From Tubulanus polymorphus (Eukaryota > Nemertea > Palaeonemertea > Tubulaniformes > Tubulanidae): a DNA stretch of 64,000 bases. Below are positions 36,101-53,733 of the stretch, in pieces. The position numbers were made by a program, and so were the translations under genes. The notes below the pieces were generated by a model, which saw only the letters and a list, made by a program, of their open reading frames with translations, made no database searches and was not told where the DNA came from. The first letter of the stretch is position 1, and each line of letters starts with the position of its first letter. Where the stretch lies: NCBI RefSeq assembly GCF_964204645.1, contig NC_134030.1:20093110-20157109 (forward strand), in the 5' to 3' direction.

Positions 36101-36220
36101 AAACTTTTTGAAATACAACAGATCCTGGGAACAAAATCTTCTATTTTGTATGGAGTTCGAAAACCTGCGATCAAAATGTTCTTATCGTAGAATTAGAAAC
36201 TTACCGCAAGCGAGCTTCAT
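33129..36220 (-). CDS. Secreted cysteine-rich peptide, gene B
   Basis: Minus-strand exons 36205-36220, 34134-34182 and 33129-33339 give 91 residues. The signal sequence is encoded by exons 1 and 2. Exon 3 gives the cysteine pattern C-x6-C-x8-C-x6-C-x5-CC-x15-C-x-C-x5-C and a glycine-rich C-terminal tail ending in lysine that A lacks; the glycine tail could be trimmed. Intron 2 also contains a degraded second exon 3 (33708-33840). Intron 1 is expanded by two minisatellite arrays. It has the same promoter block as A and C. Secretion well supported; function unknown. Confidence 0.75.
33708..33840 (-). pseudogene. Degraded duplicate of exon 3 inside intron 2 of gene B
   Basis: On the minus strand the sequence after an acceptor-like site matches the start of exon 3 of the peptide family (valine-alanine-cysteine-asparagine, then an early TAG). 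It then aligns with the middle as far as the third cysteine, lacks the region of the CC pair, and resumes near the C-terminus. A deletion and stops make it non-coding. It suggests that two tandem genes were fused, or exon 3 duplicated, at this locus. Confidence 0.6.
34265..35180. repeat. 92-bp minisatellite, type 1, intron 1 of gene B
   Basis: About ten head-to-tail units of the 92-bp repeat also found in gene A; successive GAGTTGGTGTC starts are 92-93 bp apart. Several neighbouring units are identical, so the array is recently homogenised. Each unit has the AGTAAGAG/CTCTTACT hairpin. Confidence 0.92.
35495..36120. repeat. 91-bp minisatellite, type 2, intron 1 of gene B
   Basis: About six units that share the first half of the type 1 repeat but have a different second half (GATACTGTTTCGCA and GAAATAATCAACAA). 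Found only here in the window, so a local variant has amplified on its own. Confidence 0.9.
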
Positions 36221-36232
36221 GTTGAAATTGAT

Positions 36233-36373
36233 GGTTTTCTCTTCTTTCGTTCGATACTGATTCAATTGTCGAGTTGATCTCAAACAATATACATTTCCGC
36301 ACTATAGTTTAAATAGACGTATAACAAAAAGATCGATGATTAATTCCCCTATCGCCACGTTATGACAGGTGCA
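36233..36373 (-). promoter_or_regulatory. Conserved promoter block of gene B
   Basis: Same block as at gene A: TATA-like CTATTTAAA at 36308-36316, 88 bp before the ATG, and the CACCTG-containing upstream element. Confidence 0.6.
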
Positions 36374-36686
36374 CGAACCGATCTGACGGAATATTTAGCG
36401 TCACCCGAGGCTTAATATTTTTGAATCCCGATGACAGGTGCAAAGCTATAGAATATTCATTTTTCATACATAATACATAGTTAAATAATAATTCTTTTCT
36501 CAAATTTATATTCGCCTATGAAGTAATGGAAAATGTACCGTCAACAACAAGAAGATGTTACCAGTCCCAGATTACACTCATCACTCTGAATCACTCATTC
36601 ACACTAATGGTACTCGCAACTGAAATCTTTTTTCGGACGCTTTTGACGAATTGTCAGCAATCCCTAAAACTAGCATTGTCCGTTTT

Positions 36687-37044
36687 ACCATAGAACTATA
36701 AGCGAAAGGGAAGGCCAACTCCGTGACGTCACTATATATTTGCCTTTGCTATCTTCGAAATTGGTCAGCGCCCTCACCGCTGGCGATAAACAATAGGTTC
36801 TCGGAAATATTTTCGATTATATTAATCTCCGCGAGCATCGAACATTACTGTTTTTCAAGATTTGGTATTAAGACTTAAACAAATTAATGAAAAACGCTAA
36901 ATTAAGAATAGAGACCGGCAACCAGTCTACAACAACTATTGTTTATCGCCACCGGTGAGGGCGCTGAACAAAGCACAAGATTACTAGCGGTGCCTAGCGG
37001 ATTTTTGAGCAGTCGGGCTTCCCATTCGCTTATAGTTCCATGGT
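36687..37044. mobile_element. Foldback element (MITE family 3), about 358 bp
   Basis: Termini ACCATAGAACTATAAGCGAA and its near-perfect complement (one mismatch) at 37025-37044. Inner parts are also inverted, around GCGCCCTCACCG and CGGTGAGGGCGC. No coding capacity. Confidence 0.75.
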
Positions 37045-37679
37045 TTTACAATCGTATGGATCACTAACTACCTCCCAAAACCGTACTCTACCGGTACATA
37101 TAGCAATGCCAGTCACTACATCAAGTTCCAATGCCGAAAACCCGCAATCGCTGCTTTGCGTCCATATTTGATCTTCAAATACGAAACGATCCCCTGTTTC
37201 TAACTAGATTCTGCTAGATTCGGTATTTTCGATAAAGACTTGTTTCATATTCGTGAAATATTTCCTCCTCCGGCAGTTTTGAAAAATCGAGTTATCGCCG
37301 AACAAAAGACTCTGAATTCAATGGAATGTTTATTTTCACACACGTTACGGCTACGACAGAAATGACAAGGAAATATCCGCAGTAGAAAATATCAAACACC
37401 GTAATTTTACCGCTATAGTTTGTCAATTGCTTACTCTGTACTTTACTATTGTTTTCCGGTCTTTGTTTTTGATTACTTTAATATCTGTATTCAACTTTAA
37501 ATAACTCTCTAAAAAGTTCCTTTGTTACATTCCTGTATGAATATCTTGTCAGTCCATTCTGATTCAGTACGTCTAATGATGGGTAATAGTTTTTAGCCGA
37601 AACGTTTCTCAAAACATTGCCATTCAAGAACTTTGCATTTTTTGCTTCATTATTGTGGGATTTCTCGCGTTATTTATCT
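37045..37679. other. Intergenic region with a degenerate hammerhead-like core
   Basis: No gene. At 37573-37604 a core of the hammerhead-like family is present but degraded (CTAATGA in place of CTGATGA, poor stem), followed by the shared 'attgtgggatttctc' tail near 37650. Confidence 0.45.
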
Positions 37680-38530
37680 AATACGGAGTAAGAGCTTTTT
37701 AAATACAGAAGACTCAGTCTCTTACTGCGGCCGTGTTAAAACTGGTAAAATTCTATCGACAGTTGTTGTCAAATCCTGAGTTAGAGTGGTGAAATACAGT
37801 AGACTCTCCCTCTCCCTCTCCCTCTCCCTCTCCCTCTCCCTCTCCCTCTCCCTCTCCCTCTCCCTCTCCCTCTCCCTCTCCCTCTCCCTCTCCCTCTCCC
37901 TCTCCCTCTCCCTCTCCCTCTCCCTCTCCCTCTCCCTCTCCCCTAAAATTCTACCCCAAGTTGTTGTCAAGAGTAAGCGTTTGTGAAATACTGTAGACTT
38001 TGTCTCTTACTGCGGTTAAGTTGAGACTGGTAAAATTCTACCCCGAGTTGGTGTCAAATACTGAGTAAGAGTTTGTGAAATACAGTAGACTCTGTCTCTT
38101 ACTGTGGTTAGGTTAAGACTGGTAAAATTCTACCCAAAGTTGTTGTCAAGAGTGAGAGTTGTGAAATACAGTTGACTTTGTCTCTTACTGCGGTTAAGTT
38201 GAGACTGGTAAAATTCTACCACGAGTTGGTGTCAAATACTGAGTAAGAGTTTGTGAAATACAGTAGACTCTGCTGCGGTAACGTTAAGTTTGTTGAAAAA
38301 CTCTGCCCCGATTCAACGTCAAATACTGACTTAGGGTGTGAAATATACCATACTGTCCTCCTACTGCGTCGAGACTGGGAGAATTCCACCCCGAGTTGGT
38401 GTCGAGCACTTTGTAAAGTTTTTGTATAACTCGAAGATAATGCATTGGACGTTGTCTCCTACTGCGGCGAAGATGAGACCAACGAAATTCTACCATTCTA
38501 TTATTCGGTATCAAATACTGAGTAATAATT
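37680..38530. repeat. 92-bp minisatellite outside any gene, with a hexamer expansion
   Basis: Diverged units of the peptide-intron minisatellite lie between genes B and C. Inside one unit the CTCTGTCTCT segment has expanded into a (CTCCCT)n microsatellite of about 137 bp (37806-37942). Long arginine-glutamate and leucine-serine open frames there are artefacts of the hexamer. Confidence 0.85.
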
Positions 38531-38586
38531 GATAATATCGTAAAATGTATATAGAAGTATATACAGAGTATAGCGTCACTAATATC

Positions 38587-38725
38587 AAGTGATGTACACT
38601 GACAATTCACCTGTTTATGATTGACGTAAAGTTCTGATTCGCAAATCGATCTAAAATATCGATCATTGATTATAGGTAGATACACATGTACATTATATAT
38701 TCGCTTCTAAATTTCTAAGTTACCG
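38587..38725. repeat. Dispersed repeat (family with 28205)
   Basis: Second copy of the 150-bp repeat, with the GATTCGCAAATCGATCTA core intact. Confidence 0.6.
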
Positions 38726-38944
38726 TTTATATTTAACACGTTGAAAACCAACCGTGAATCTCAGTGTATTGTGTTTGATTTCTGAGAGTTGATTCATTAT
38801 TCAGTGAAACGATATGAGAAGTTGTCGATTTCGCTACGATAATCTGAGTGAAACGATTTAGTTGTATATATTTGACGACGAAGTATCTCTCTTTTATATC
38901 TTACGTTTTGATTTAGTTTTGACTAACAGCCATCATCATTCCAC

Positions 38945-38976
38945 CTGATGATGGCTGTTCGTCAACAGCCGAAACG
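38945..38976 (+). repeat. Hammerhead-like motif
   Basis: CTGATGA, then T, then stem GGCTGTT/AACAGCC with loop CGTC, then GAAACG. A short inverted partial copy lies just upstream (38926-38940). Followed by AATAAA near 38990. Confidence 0.5.
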
Positions 38977-39019
38977 TTGTGGTTTCGTAATAATAAATTT
39001 GATCGTATAATTTTAAATT

Positions 39020-39699
39020 CGAAGTGTGGGATTTCTTCATTTATATCCGATGATTTGTCAAAATGTACACGGATGCTTAGTTCGTCTCGACGTTCATCGA
39101 ACAACTTGCGGTGAAATTTACCTTATGTACTTAAGTGTTTTCTGTCCGATCCGGCAAAATGTAATAATTGTCACTGCGACCAGTGCTTTCCAAAATAATC
39201 TGGAGAATTTTACAGTCACAAATTGTCGTTTCGGCTAAAGTGCATATTCTTATCGTATCATTTCAGCTAAACTGATATTTCTAAGATTTTTGTTCATAAA
39301 CCTGGTAAACATTGACAAATCGTGTCATGTTTCACTAATCAAGTACTTTTATTTTTTAGAAGATTCTTTATAAATCGATTGTAATTTTGTGACCTGGTGA
39401 GGCCGGGGAATTCGATAGCGAATTTCATCCAGTTTCCCGGTAAAGACAACTGATTAAATGTGTACGCTTGTCAATTTCGAGACGCAAAATATCGAAAAAG
39501 AACAAATCGTATATACGACATAGGAACGGTGGAACTTGGAATCTGCGGTTTACAAATACTAAGTAGAATCCACATTTCGTGTTAAAAGTTTGATTATGCG
39601 CAAATTGAAATTTTTGATTTAATAGATACTAACTCTGGGAAGGCATTGCCGTATTGTCAGAGAAATATATACTTGACTCGCTGCAGTTGAAACATAGAA
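39020..39699. other. 3' flank of peptide gene C
   Basis: No gene seen; similar to 32400-33128, so part of the duplicated peptide-gene unit. Confidence 0.45.
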
Positions 39700-40781
39700 T
39701 TATCTGCGGCCTGATCCTGCTATGACTGGACATTTTTCGTCGGATGGGCATGCGCAAGACCAGATGTAGACTACCCCATCGATGTCTGTGGTTTGATTGG
39801 TACAGCAGCGGTCCCCGTTAGTACATGGTTCTCTGCTTTTAAGGCACTTGCTTTCTTCGATGTACTCGCAATCATCAGTAGCGTTACAAGCGATCCTGAA
39901 AATGTTATTGAGATACAGAATTATAATGATTATAACGACAAACTGTTTAAATCCACCGAGCACATGGATGCGAATAGTCTAAGAAGAGTGTGATAATGAG
40001 GACAACAACCTTTGGTTAAAGCCAGCAGTATTGAATAAGTGATATCTCCTATTTTCTTGATGGAGCCAGTAATACCGTTATTATTATTATTATTATTATT
40101 ATCATTATTATTATTAGTAGGAGTAGTATTACTACAATATCTCTTTTGTACACAATTGCACCAATAATGAACTATACACAGGGTTTCAGTGCCTTAATTT
40201 TTAAGTACAGCCTTTCGGCTCGCATTGTATCCCTCGAAACCTACATCATGTATTTATGAGTAAAAGAAATTATATCATCATATTGTATGTGCGGTTTTCG
40301 AAAAATAAATATCTAATATAATCTAATATACTATAGAAATTATGTTGGTAAACACTAAATGCATTGTCTAACATTGTATATTGGATTTTGGATTTTACCT
40401 GCGGCCCACGGGCAACTTGCCAATGTTAAAGTTTCACCCTTTCCTATGTTATGTATCTATCTTAAGTTTTGTTACTTACTTAGAAACGTCAATGAACGCC
40501 ACGAGAATAAGGTTCACCACTAAAATAGCTGCAATAGAATATTGTATCTAAATCTCAAATCCAACGACGACGTGTTGAAAACAGATCAGTGGTTTTCGAA
40601 AAACAGTAGACTCGGTCTCATACTGCTGTTAGGTTGAAAACTGGAAAAATTCTTCCCTGAGTTGGTGTCAAATACTGAGAAAGAGTTTGTGAAATACCCA
40701 GTAGACTCTGTCTCTTACTGCGGGGAGGCTGAGAGAAGTATTCTATAGTAGAATTAGAAACTTACCGCAAGCGAGCTTCAT
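39700..40781 (-). CDS. Secreted cysteine-rich peptide, gene C
   Basis: Minus-strand exons 40766-40781 (16 nt), 40480-40528 (49 nt) and 39700-39895 (196 nt) give 86 residues. Signal sequence from exons 1-2. The mature part has C-x5-C-x7-C-x6-C-x5-CC-x15-C-x-C-x5-C and a short C-terminus ending in two arginines after GSG, which could be trimmed. It is the most compact gene of the family: intron 1 is only about 240 bp, with about 1.5 minisatellite units. Closest in sequence to gene D. The shared promoter block is upstream. Confidence 0.78.
40590..40745. repeat. Short 92-bp minisatellite tract in intron 1 of gene C
   Basis: About one and a half diverged units of the repeat that is expanded in genes A and B. 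Confidence 0.75.
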
Positions 40782-40796
40782 GTTGAAATCAATGGT

Positions 40797-40932
40797 TATC
40801 TCTTCTGTCGTTTGATACCGATTGAATTGTCGAGTTGATCTCAAACAATATGCATTCCCGCACTATAGTTTAAATAGACGTATAACAAAAGATCGATGAT
40901 TAATTTCTCTATCGCCACGTTATGACAGGTAC
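40797..40932 (-). promoter_or_regulatory. Conserved promoter block of gene C
   Basis: TATA-like CTATTTAAA at 40869-40877, again 88 bp before the ATG, and the conserved E-box element further upstream. Confidence 0.6.
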
Positions 40933-41861
40933 ACGAACCGATCTGACGGAATATTCAGCGTCAACCCGAAGCTGAATATAATGTACTGATCTCAGTGCAT
41001 TAACCGCTTGAAATTGATATGCGTATTAAGTTCAGTCTACTCTCGAGTATCCGCCCTGCAATTAATCGCCATTCTCGCTGTTCACAAAATACCTTTTTTG
41101 CCATAATAAAGTTTAACATCAAATATACCAATACAAGAATATCCAGTATATACACTAGCAAAGCGTCAATCTGACATTTTATGCTGTGTTAAATATAAGT
41201 ATTTCAATAAAATATATCGGCGCGATATACTGAAATATAATAAATACAACAGTGTTAGTTATGTTAGTTACGGATTAAGGTGGTTTTCTGTGCACGTGTT
41301 TCGAGGGACAGGGTAAATATTCATTACATATTATTCAAATTGTTCCGAATGAAGTTGGCAGTGTTTGAAATCAATTGACATTTTTGTTCGAAGTTGAGAT
41401 TAAAATACATGTCTTCATAGGTCTTCGAAGAAACTACACTCCAAACATCAACATGATACTCATCACCGATTTTGTTTAGGTTACATTTGGTACAAATTTG
41501 TTCTTCTCTCGGGTGTATTTACGTATCTGCCTGTTTCGATAGGTAAGGCATGATTCGAGCGTCGGTATTTTATCATTGTCATTCCCAGATTAGGGGTAAG
41601 TGTAGGGGTAAGTAAGGGGTATTACCCCCTAGTTTGTCTCTGCCTTTAAATCATTCGGGCTTTGTTTTTGAATCTTGTAAATTACTTCAACTTCAATATT
41701 ACCCCCTTTTTCCGTTCTTCGTTTTCTTCTATTGTTTTCCGGTTTTTGTTCTTGAATTACTTTTATCCGTATTCTCCCTTCAACAGTTCAATCGCTCACT
41801 TAGTCCTTTTGTCTGAATCTTGCATTGATATTCTGTTAACTCTTTTCTGTTCTCAGTACGC
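40933..41861. other. Intergenic region upstream of gene C
   Basis: No supported gene. AT-rich, with pyrimidine-rich tracts near 41690-41800. Confidence 0.4.
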
Positions 41862-41893
41862 CTGATGATGGCCGATAGTATTTAGCCGAAACG
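41862..41893 (+). repeat. Hammerhead-like motif, partly degenerate
   Basis: CTGATGA, T, a stem beginning GGC and closing with GCC whose inner pairs are mostly lost, then GAAACG. Followed by the shared tail motif near 41950. Confidence 0.35.
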
Positions 41894-41986
41894 TCGCTCG
41901 AAATATGTACCATATTACTATAGAACTTATCATTTTAGGCTGAATTTGTTGTCGGATTTGTCTCGTTATTCTTATACGCGGATATT

Positions 41987-42397
41987 TTGGATCTTGTCGA
42001 CGTAGGAGAATTCCACGGTGCTGCGTTTAAAAAATCCTTCGCTGCCATTGATATATTTACTGATGAGCATGTTCGACAAGACGGATCGGGTGAAATATAT
42101 GCAAAATCAAAAATAACAAAACTGGGCCTACATTATGATAATTATATCAATAATCATTTCATCATCAATTAGCAAATACAAAATTACAGATAGAATACTG
42201 GACAGAATTTGTAGATTGATGATAGGGACCTGAACAGAGCCTTAAAGGCTGTACAATCAAGGAAATTCAGGCCCTTTGAGATGAAAAGGGTTAATGATAT
42301 GTTGATAATAGACGTGCCTGCAAAAAGATATGCCAGCCATGTGTTTTCAAGAATAGCATCAAAAATGTTTCACATGAAGTACCGTCAACCGTCTTAA
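41987..42397 (+). other. Possible exon fragments of an unrecognised protein
   Basis: Two stretches look protein-like. The first, 41987-42172, is an open frame with a charged, soluble composition that ends in TAG. The second, 42215-42397, opens directly after an acceptor-like TTTGTAG and encodes about 60 basic residues (for example FEMKRVNDMLIIDVPAKRY) to a TAA. They follow a hammerhead-like repeat, so they may be parts of a transposable element. I do not recognise either, and they could be chance. Confidence 0.2.
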
Positions 42398-43735
42398 ATA
42401 GAAAACGTATCTAAAAGCATACTTTAAGTGACTCAACTTCGATTTCGACAAGTGAAATGCATGTTCTCGAAACAAATTGTCCCCAACGCGCAAAATTAAA
42501 AAGGTTAAACTCTAAGTGTGTATTGGTTGTGCTGAAATAATTTTCCATGTAAGATACGACTTGATGATATTTTGATACCATTTTTTATGAGTACGATTCT
42601 CGAGATGGTATGAAATAAAGTATTTTATCCAGAAATCAACTTGTGTGCGTAATATCTATCCACTGTTCTACCGAATAATTCACGGCTAACACCCCAACAA
42701 ATAAACCATTTTATACAGTTGCTAGCCGCCATTTGGTTAGAGTTCTTTTGTCCTGTATTGTTGGATCATTTTTTCTCCTTCTTAAAAACTATTTGTGACG
42801 CGTGGCTTATCATATTTCATTGGTCCATAGTATCGATGAATTTTGACAGTTTTAGCAGCATTCAAATCGCGTGAATCTCCAGCTTTCATTTATGCAAAAA
42901 TCATTTCAAATTTGCAATAATAGACACGAGAGTGATATAGAAATCAGTTGTTGCCGCGTGCGTAAAAATTCGGGGCACTGAACTTTGAAGTTCGTTATTT
43001 TCAGAAATAATTTCCAAAAGAATTTTAACATTTCAGGAAGCGTGCCGCATAAACATATGCGTCACCAGAGAGTCTCCGTGGGTTTTGATGTTAAAATTAT
43101 GCTTCGCCAACAGGGCATCTTTTGGGTTTTGTAGTATTTAAGTATTGCTTAAGTTGAAAATGCTGTGTCAAATACGGAGTAAGAGTTTGTGAAATGCAAT
43201 AGACTCTGGCTTTTACTGCGGTGAAGTTGAGCCGTATGAATTGGAATGTAGGTTGTACGTTGTTTGAAATAGAAACTGCACCCGCTAAGTTTTTAGATGT
43301 TGATATTAATAGACTAATTAAGGGGTATATTCAATAGTTTTTATCGGTGCGTAAAAATTACATTATATATATATACTAAAGAGAGATGTAGAAAATATAA
43401 AACCTATATCAATATCAAAACTGGGGTTTTATAGATTTTTCAGCGTATTGCAAATAGTTCCTAAATAAAAATGTATTGCGTAAGGACTGGTTCTAGGTGA
43501 TCTCATTTCGAACGTGCTGGGAAATAAAGGATAATTTTGTTCACTGGAAGTTCGCCCTTTTTTAAGATACACGCGCATCAGCTAATCGGCGCTGAATCAG
43601 AACAATCCGAAATGACTGAATATTTTTCCTTTATTGATCGACCTCGTGCTTAAATAAAGCTTGTCCTTTATTTTCAAGGAGGCAAAATTTTCAGGATCAA
43701 AAAGAAAAGGTACAAGAACGAGGCCAATATACTCG
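42398..43735. other. Intergenic region before receptor 3
   Basis: No gene seen. A single diverged 92-bp minisatellite unit lies near 43160-43235. Confidence 0.4.
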
Positions 43736-43741
43736 TTTATT
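43736..43741 (-). terminator. Candidate polyadenylation signal of receptor 3
   Basis: TTTATT on the plus strand reads AATAAA on the minus strand, 32 bp after the receptor 3 stop. Confidence 0.4.
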
Positions 43742-43772
43742 ATCAATCCACATCGAAAGCCGAATGACCTGT

Positions 43773-50259
<6,487 letters not shown>

Positions 50260-51990
50260 CAGCCACGATGCAATTACTTTACTTTTCGAATTCAGCTCGG
50301 TTGTACACCGATCTTAGTGAAATATATAATTTGCTCCACTCAGCAATTCTGAAATATAGCATTTATTTTCAGCCACAGGCACTTGTCGAAATCGCATATG
50401 ATATTTTTACTCGTTCTGTCATTAGTGTTGGCTCTGACTCAAACGATCAACATCCCAGTAATTACCATCGATCTGTGCTGCAATTCTCAGTTTTTAACGC
50501 GTGGTTATTTCTGTGTCCAATCATATTTTAAAAATACTCGAGTCATTTTCGTTTCGTTCGGGTGGTTTCTGAATATTAATTTTTCGCCGGTTATTACTAC
50601 GCCTGACCCGTACACTGCTTTCGCTTGAAATCGTCTAGATAATTCAGAGGAGTTCTTGAAATCAAATTTAGGATTGATTAAGTTTAGGATCGCCATAGTA
50701 TTAAACATATACCATTCGACGTAGTTGACTGAGCTTCAATCGATTGTGCGAAGATTTCCAAACTAGGAATTATACCAAAACTGCAGGTTTACAGTAATGA
50801 GATTTTAAAAGATTAGAAATCAACAATCGTTTCATTCACCTGAATATTGAATAATTAACGTTTCATGTGATACACTATACGCATCTTCACCCGTCAAGGG
50901 ATTCGAACCCACTCTGCTAAAGCCGTTTCCCGAACCCCTTGACCTCACGAGTCGTTGGAGTCGTTACTAGCCGACCAGAATCAGGTCGGGCCAATCACAG
51001 CGCTTGTTACAAACGACATAAGGCATCTATGGAATTTCCCGGTTAATGGACCAATCAGCGAACACGTAGCGAACGCGGAAGTATTGTCGCGTGTTGATAT
51101 ATGACGTCATGCGCAACAGCGCCAGTAATGAAATCACGCTTCGTGAGGCCAGGGGGCTGGTGGAAGCGAGTTCGGGAGCGATACCGGACCCCTGGCAAGC
51201 GAGGATGCATTATACGCTGATGTATTGCGCGTGACGTTCAATCCGACTCCTCCCGACTGGCATTTATCACAGGCTTTGTAGTATCCTTGTTGGTATTCTG
51301 ACATGCGTATTTCTTTTTCGATTTGGAGGCTATGGTTGTTCGATTGGAATTCGGTTAGAATGAGCCTCTGTCTATTGTGGAGATCCGTCAAGCAGCACTT
51401 AAAGCCAAATTTAGCCTAACTCAATTGGTGAAACACCCACCAGTAGAATCGAAGAAGATTTTCGTTTTTGAATGTGATTCCCAAATCAAAGATTTTCCTC
51501 AAAATTCTAATCGTGATCTCATTCAATAGATGACTAACCCGTTTACGAGGGAAATATTTTATTTTTACAATAAACGCTTGATTTGAATAGATATATGGTT
51601 TTGAAAAATGAATAAACGGTGCGTGGATTTTCTGAATCTTTATTGACTAATCAAGTCCTCTTTCACGGATCAAATTTTTATTCTTCAGGAGATCATTTTT
51701 GAATTTGTTATGATTTTGTGACCTGAAGCGCGGTCGTGGAATTTGATGGTGATAATCCAGGCCGAGGACTTAAATCTTAATTCACCTGATTACTAGTTCT
51801 ACAGTTTTCAATTTTGAAATATTGAAAAAAATCAAATTAGGGAATGTACGACCCAGGAACAGCTTTTAGATACTTAGAATCAACGTTTTGTGTTTGATCG
51901 AATGAAAACGTCTGTAGATACGACACGGAGCCTACATTTTCAGAGAAATATATACTTGACTCGCCGCAGTTGATTATCAATGGTTGGAAA
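50260..51990. other. Intergenic region between receptor 3 and gene D
   Basis: The part adjoining 50259 should contain the receptor 3 promoter. A tRNA-like T-arm (GTGGGTTCGAATCCC on the minus strand) at 50895-50935 is probably a SINE relic. An open frame of 85 codons at 51134-51391 (minus) has no recognisable domain. The last 400 bp are the 3' flank of gene D. Confidence 0.4.
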
Positions 51991-53595
51991 TTATCGGCCG
52001 CCTGGTCCTATGACTGGACATTGGTTTTCGGATGGGCATGCGCAAGACAATACCATTTTTACCCCGTTTTCCTCGTAGTTTCGATTGGTACAGCAGCGCG
52101 TCCCGGCACTACATGGTTCTCTCGTTTTGATGCACTTGCTTTCCTCGATCTACACGCAATCGGTTGAGGAAGCTTCGCAAGCGATCCTGAAACAGAATAT
52201 GTAACGACAAGCGGATCAAATCCAACCATATAGACGAGAATATTCTATTTTACCGAAGGATGTATGTACACTTAAAACACTATATGCCTTGGGATAATTA
52301 GTCGTCCTAAATAAATGTACGTAACTTTCATATTTTTTTAATGGAGCCATTGATAGCATTAGATAATCAGGGGCGGATCCAGGGGGATGGGTAGACAGTA
52401 TTGGATGGAAATTTAAGGGCACCTTTCTGATCTTAGGGCACACCCAGTATCCAGGTCAGTGCGAGCGCCGAAGGCGCGAAGTCCTTAGAGGGGGGTCTGG
52501 GGGCCCACCCCCAAAAAATTTTGAAAATATGGTACCATTTAAAGGCTTCTAGAGGGCTTTTAGAGGCTAGCAGAGCAATCCAGAATAAACGAATTCGAGA
52601 CAAGATTTCAACAGATGCGGATAAAAAATGAAGCTGGCGAACCCATGAAAGAATAGTTGACGCCAACTTCGCCTAGTGCCCCTATAATCTTTAAAAGTGC
52701 CCCTTAACAATTATACAGAATACGGCTAAGTTGCCCCTTCATTTTTAACAATCGGCAAAAATTGCCTCGTCATTACATTTATCCTTATGTCGTGTGCCAT
52801 GTTCCAAACCAAAAGTGCCCCTAAAATTTTAAAAATTAGGCAAAAAAGTGCCCTTTTCTTCAACATTTTCCGCGTATAGTGCCCTCTTCTGAAGAACGAG
52901 TGCCCCTTTAGCCCTCCATGAAAAGGCAAGGACAAGGTGCCCTCATCTAAAGCATGAGTGCCCCTTGCAAAAGGAAAGTGCCCTTTTTAATTTATCATGA
53001 TTAAAGGCCTTACAAATATGATTATCTCTCCTCACTTTCTCGGCAGCAGTATATACCGATTAATTTTATAATTATGCCCGGATTACGGATACGGAATTAG
53101 CGGTTGCTGAAATAATGCCGTCAAAAATATTGCCGGTGAAATTTCGAAGGGCACTTAAAAATTCTAGACCGTATTGGGCAATACGGCTAATACGGTCTGG
53201 ATCCGCCCCTGATAATATGTAGACGAGAACTACTTATACTTTATATCAATTGCGCAGTTTCTGATATTGTGTAACTGCTAACGGCCCACTTGGCAACTAC
53301 CCAATATTGTAGTTATTACATTTATAGGGTTGTATATCTACTTAATGTTTTGTTACTTACTTAGAAACGTCAATGAACGCCACGAGGATAAGGTTCATCG
53401 CAACGATAGCTGTAATAGAATAACTGAATCTAAATCTCAAAATGCGTAGGGTGTAAACAGCAAGTCAAACTGAGCATAAGAGTGTGTGAAATAAATCTGT
53501 ATCATATTATTGTTTCCTACCGTGTTAAAAGTTCGAAAACTTGCGACCAAAATGTGCTATAGTAGAATTAAAAACTTACCACAAGCGATCTTCAT
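51991..53595 (-). pseudogene. Secreted cysteine-rich peptide, gene D, with an in-frame stop
   Basis: Exons equivalent to those of genes A-C are present on the minus strand: 53580-53595, 53361-53409 and 51991-52186, all with good splice sites. Exon 3 has a TAG at 52150-52152, after the second cysteine, where gene C has a tyrosine codon. Beyond it the frame stays open with all remaining cysteines to a natural stop at 51991-51993. Intron 2 is enlarged by an 844-bp transposon. The single lesion suggests recent loss, a segregating null allele or a sequencing error. Confidence 0.7.
52368..53211. mobile_element. Non-autonomous hAT-like DNA transposon
   Basis: Perfect 15-bp terminal inverted repeats (CAGGGGCGGATCCAG and complement) are flanked by a 5-bp target duplication ATAAT (52363-52367 and 53212-53216). 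The equivalent position in gene B (AGATATTATGTAGACGAG near 33985) has no insert, confirming the site. The CAGGGGCGG terminus is typical of hAT families. The interior has no transposase; it has recurrent GTGCCCCT-like words. It sits in intron 2 of gene D. Confidence 0.85.
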
Positions 53596-53604
53596 GTGTA
53601 AAGT

Positions 53605-53733
53605 AATGTTCTTCCCTTCCGTCGTTTGATACCAAATCCAATATTTCACGGATATGTCCGCGTTCTGGTATAAATCGAACTAGCAAAAAGATCGATGATC
53701 AATTTCTCTATCGCCACGTTAGGGCAGGTGCAT
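53605..53733 (-). promoter_or_regulatory. Diverged promoter block of gene D
   Basis: The upstream E-box element is kept (CACCTGCCC with AACGTGGCGATAG), but the TATA-like region has changed relative to genes A-C; the nearest candidate reads TTTATACC on the minus strand. Confidence 0.45.

Noticed and set aside
37722-37986. Arginine-glutamate and leucine-serine repeat proteins
   Set aside because: Both strands of the (CTCCCT)n run are open by composition alone.
50885-50960. tRNA gene on the minus strand
   Set aside because: A good T-arm (GTGGGTTCGAATCCC) is present, but no A box or D arm is found at the right distance; more likely a SINE or tRNA relic.
51134-51391. 85-codon minus-strand open frame
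   Set aside because: Soluble protein-like composition with a C-x-x-C, but no start context, splice support or paralogue; left as unassigned.
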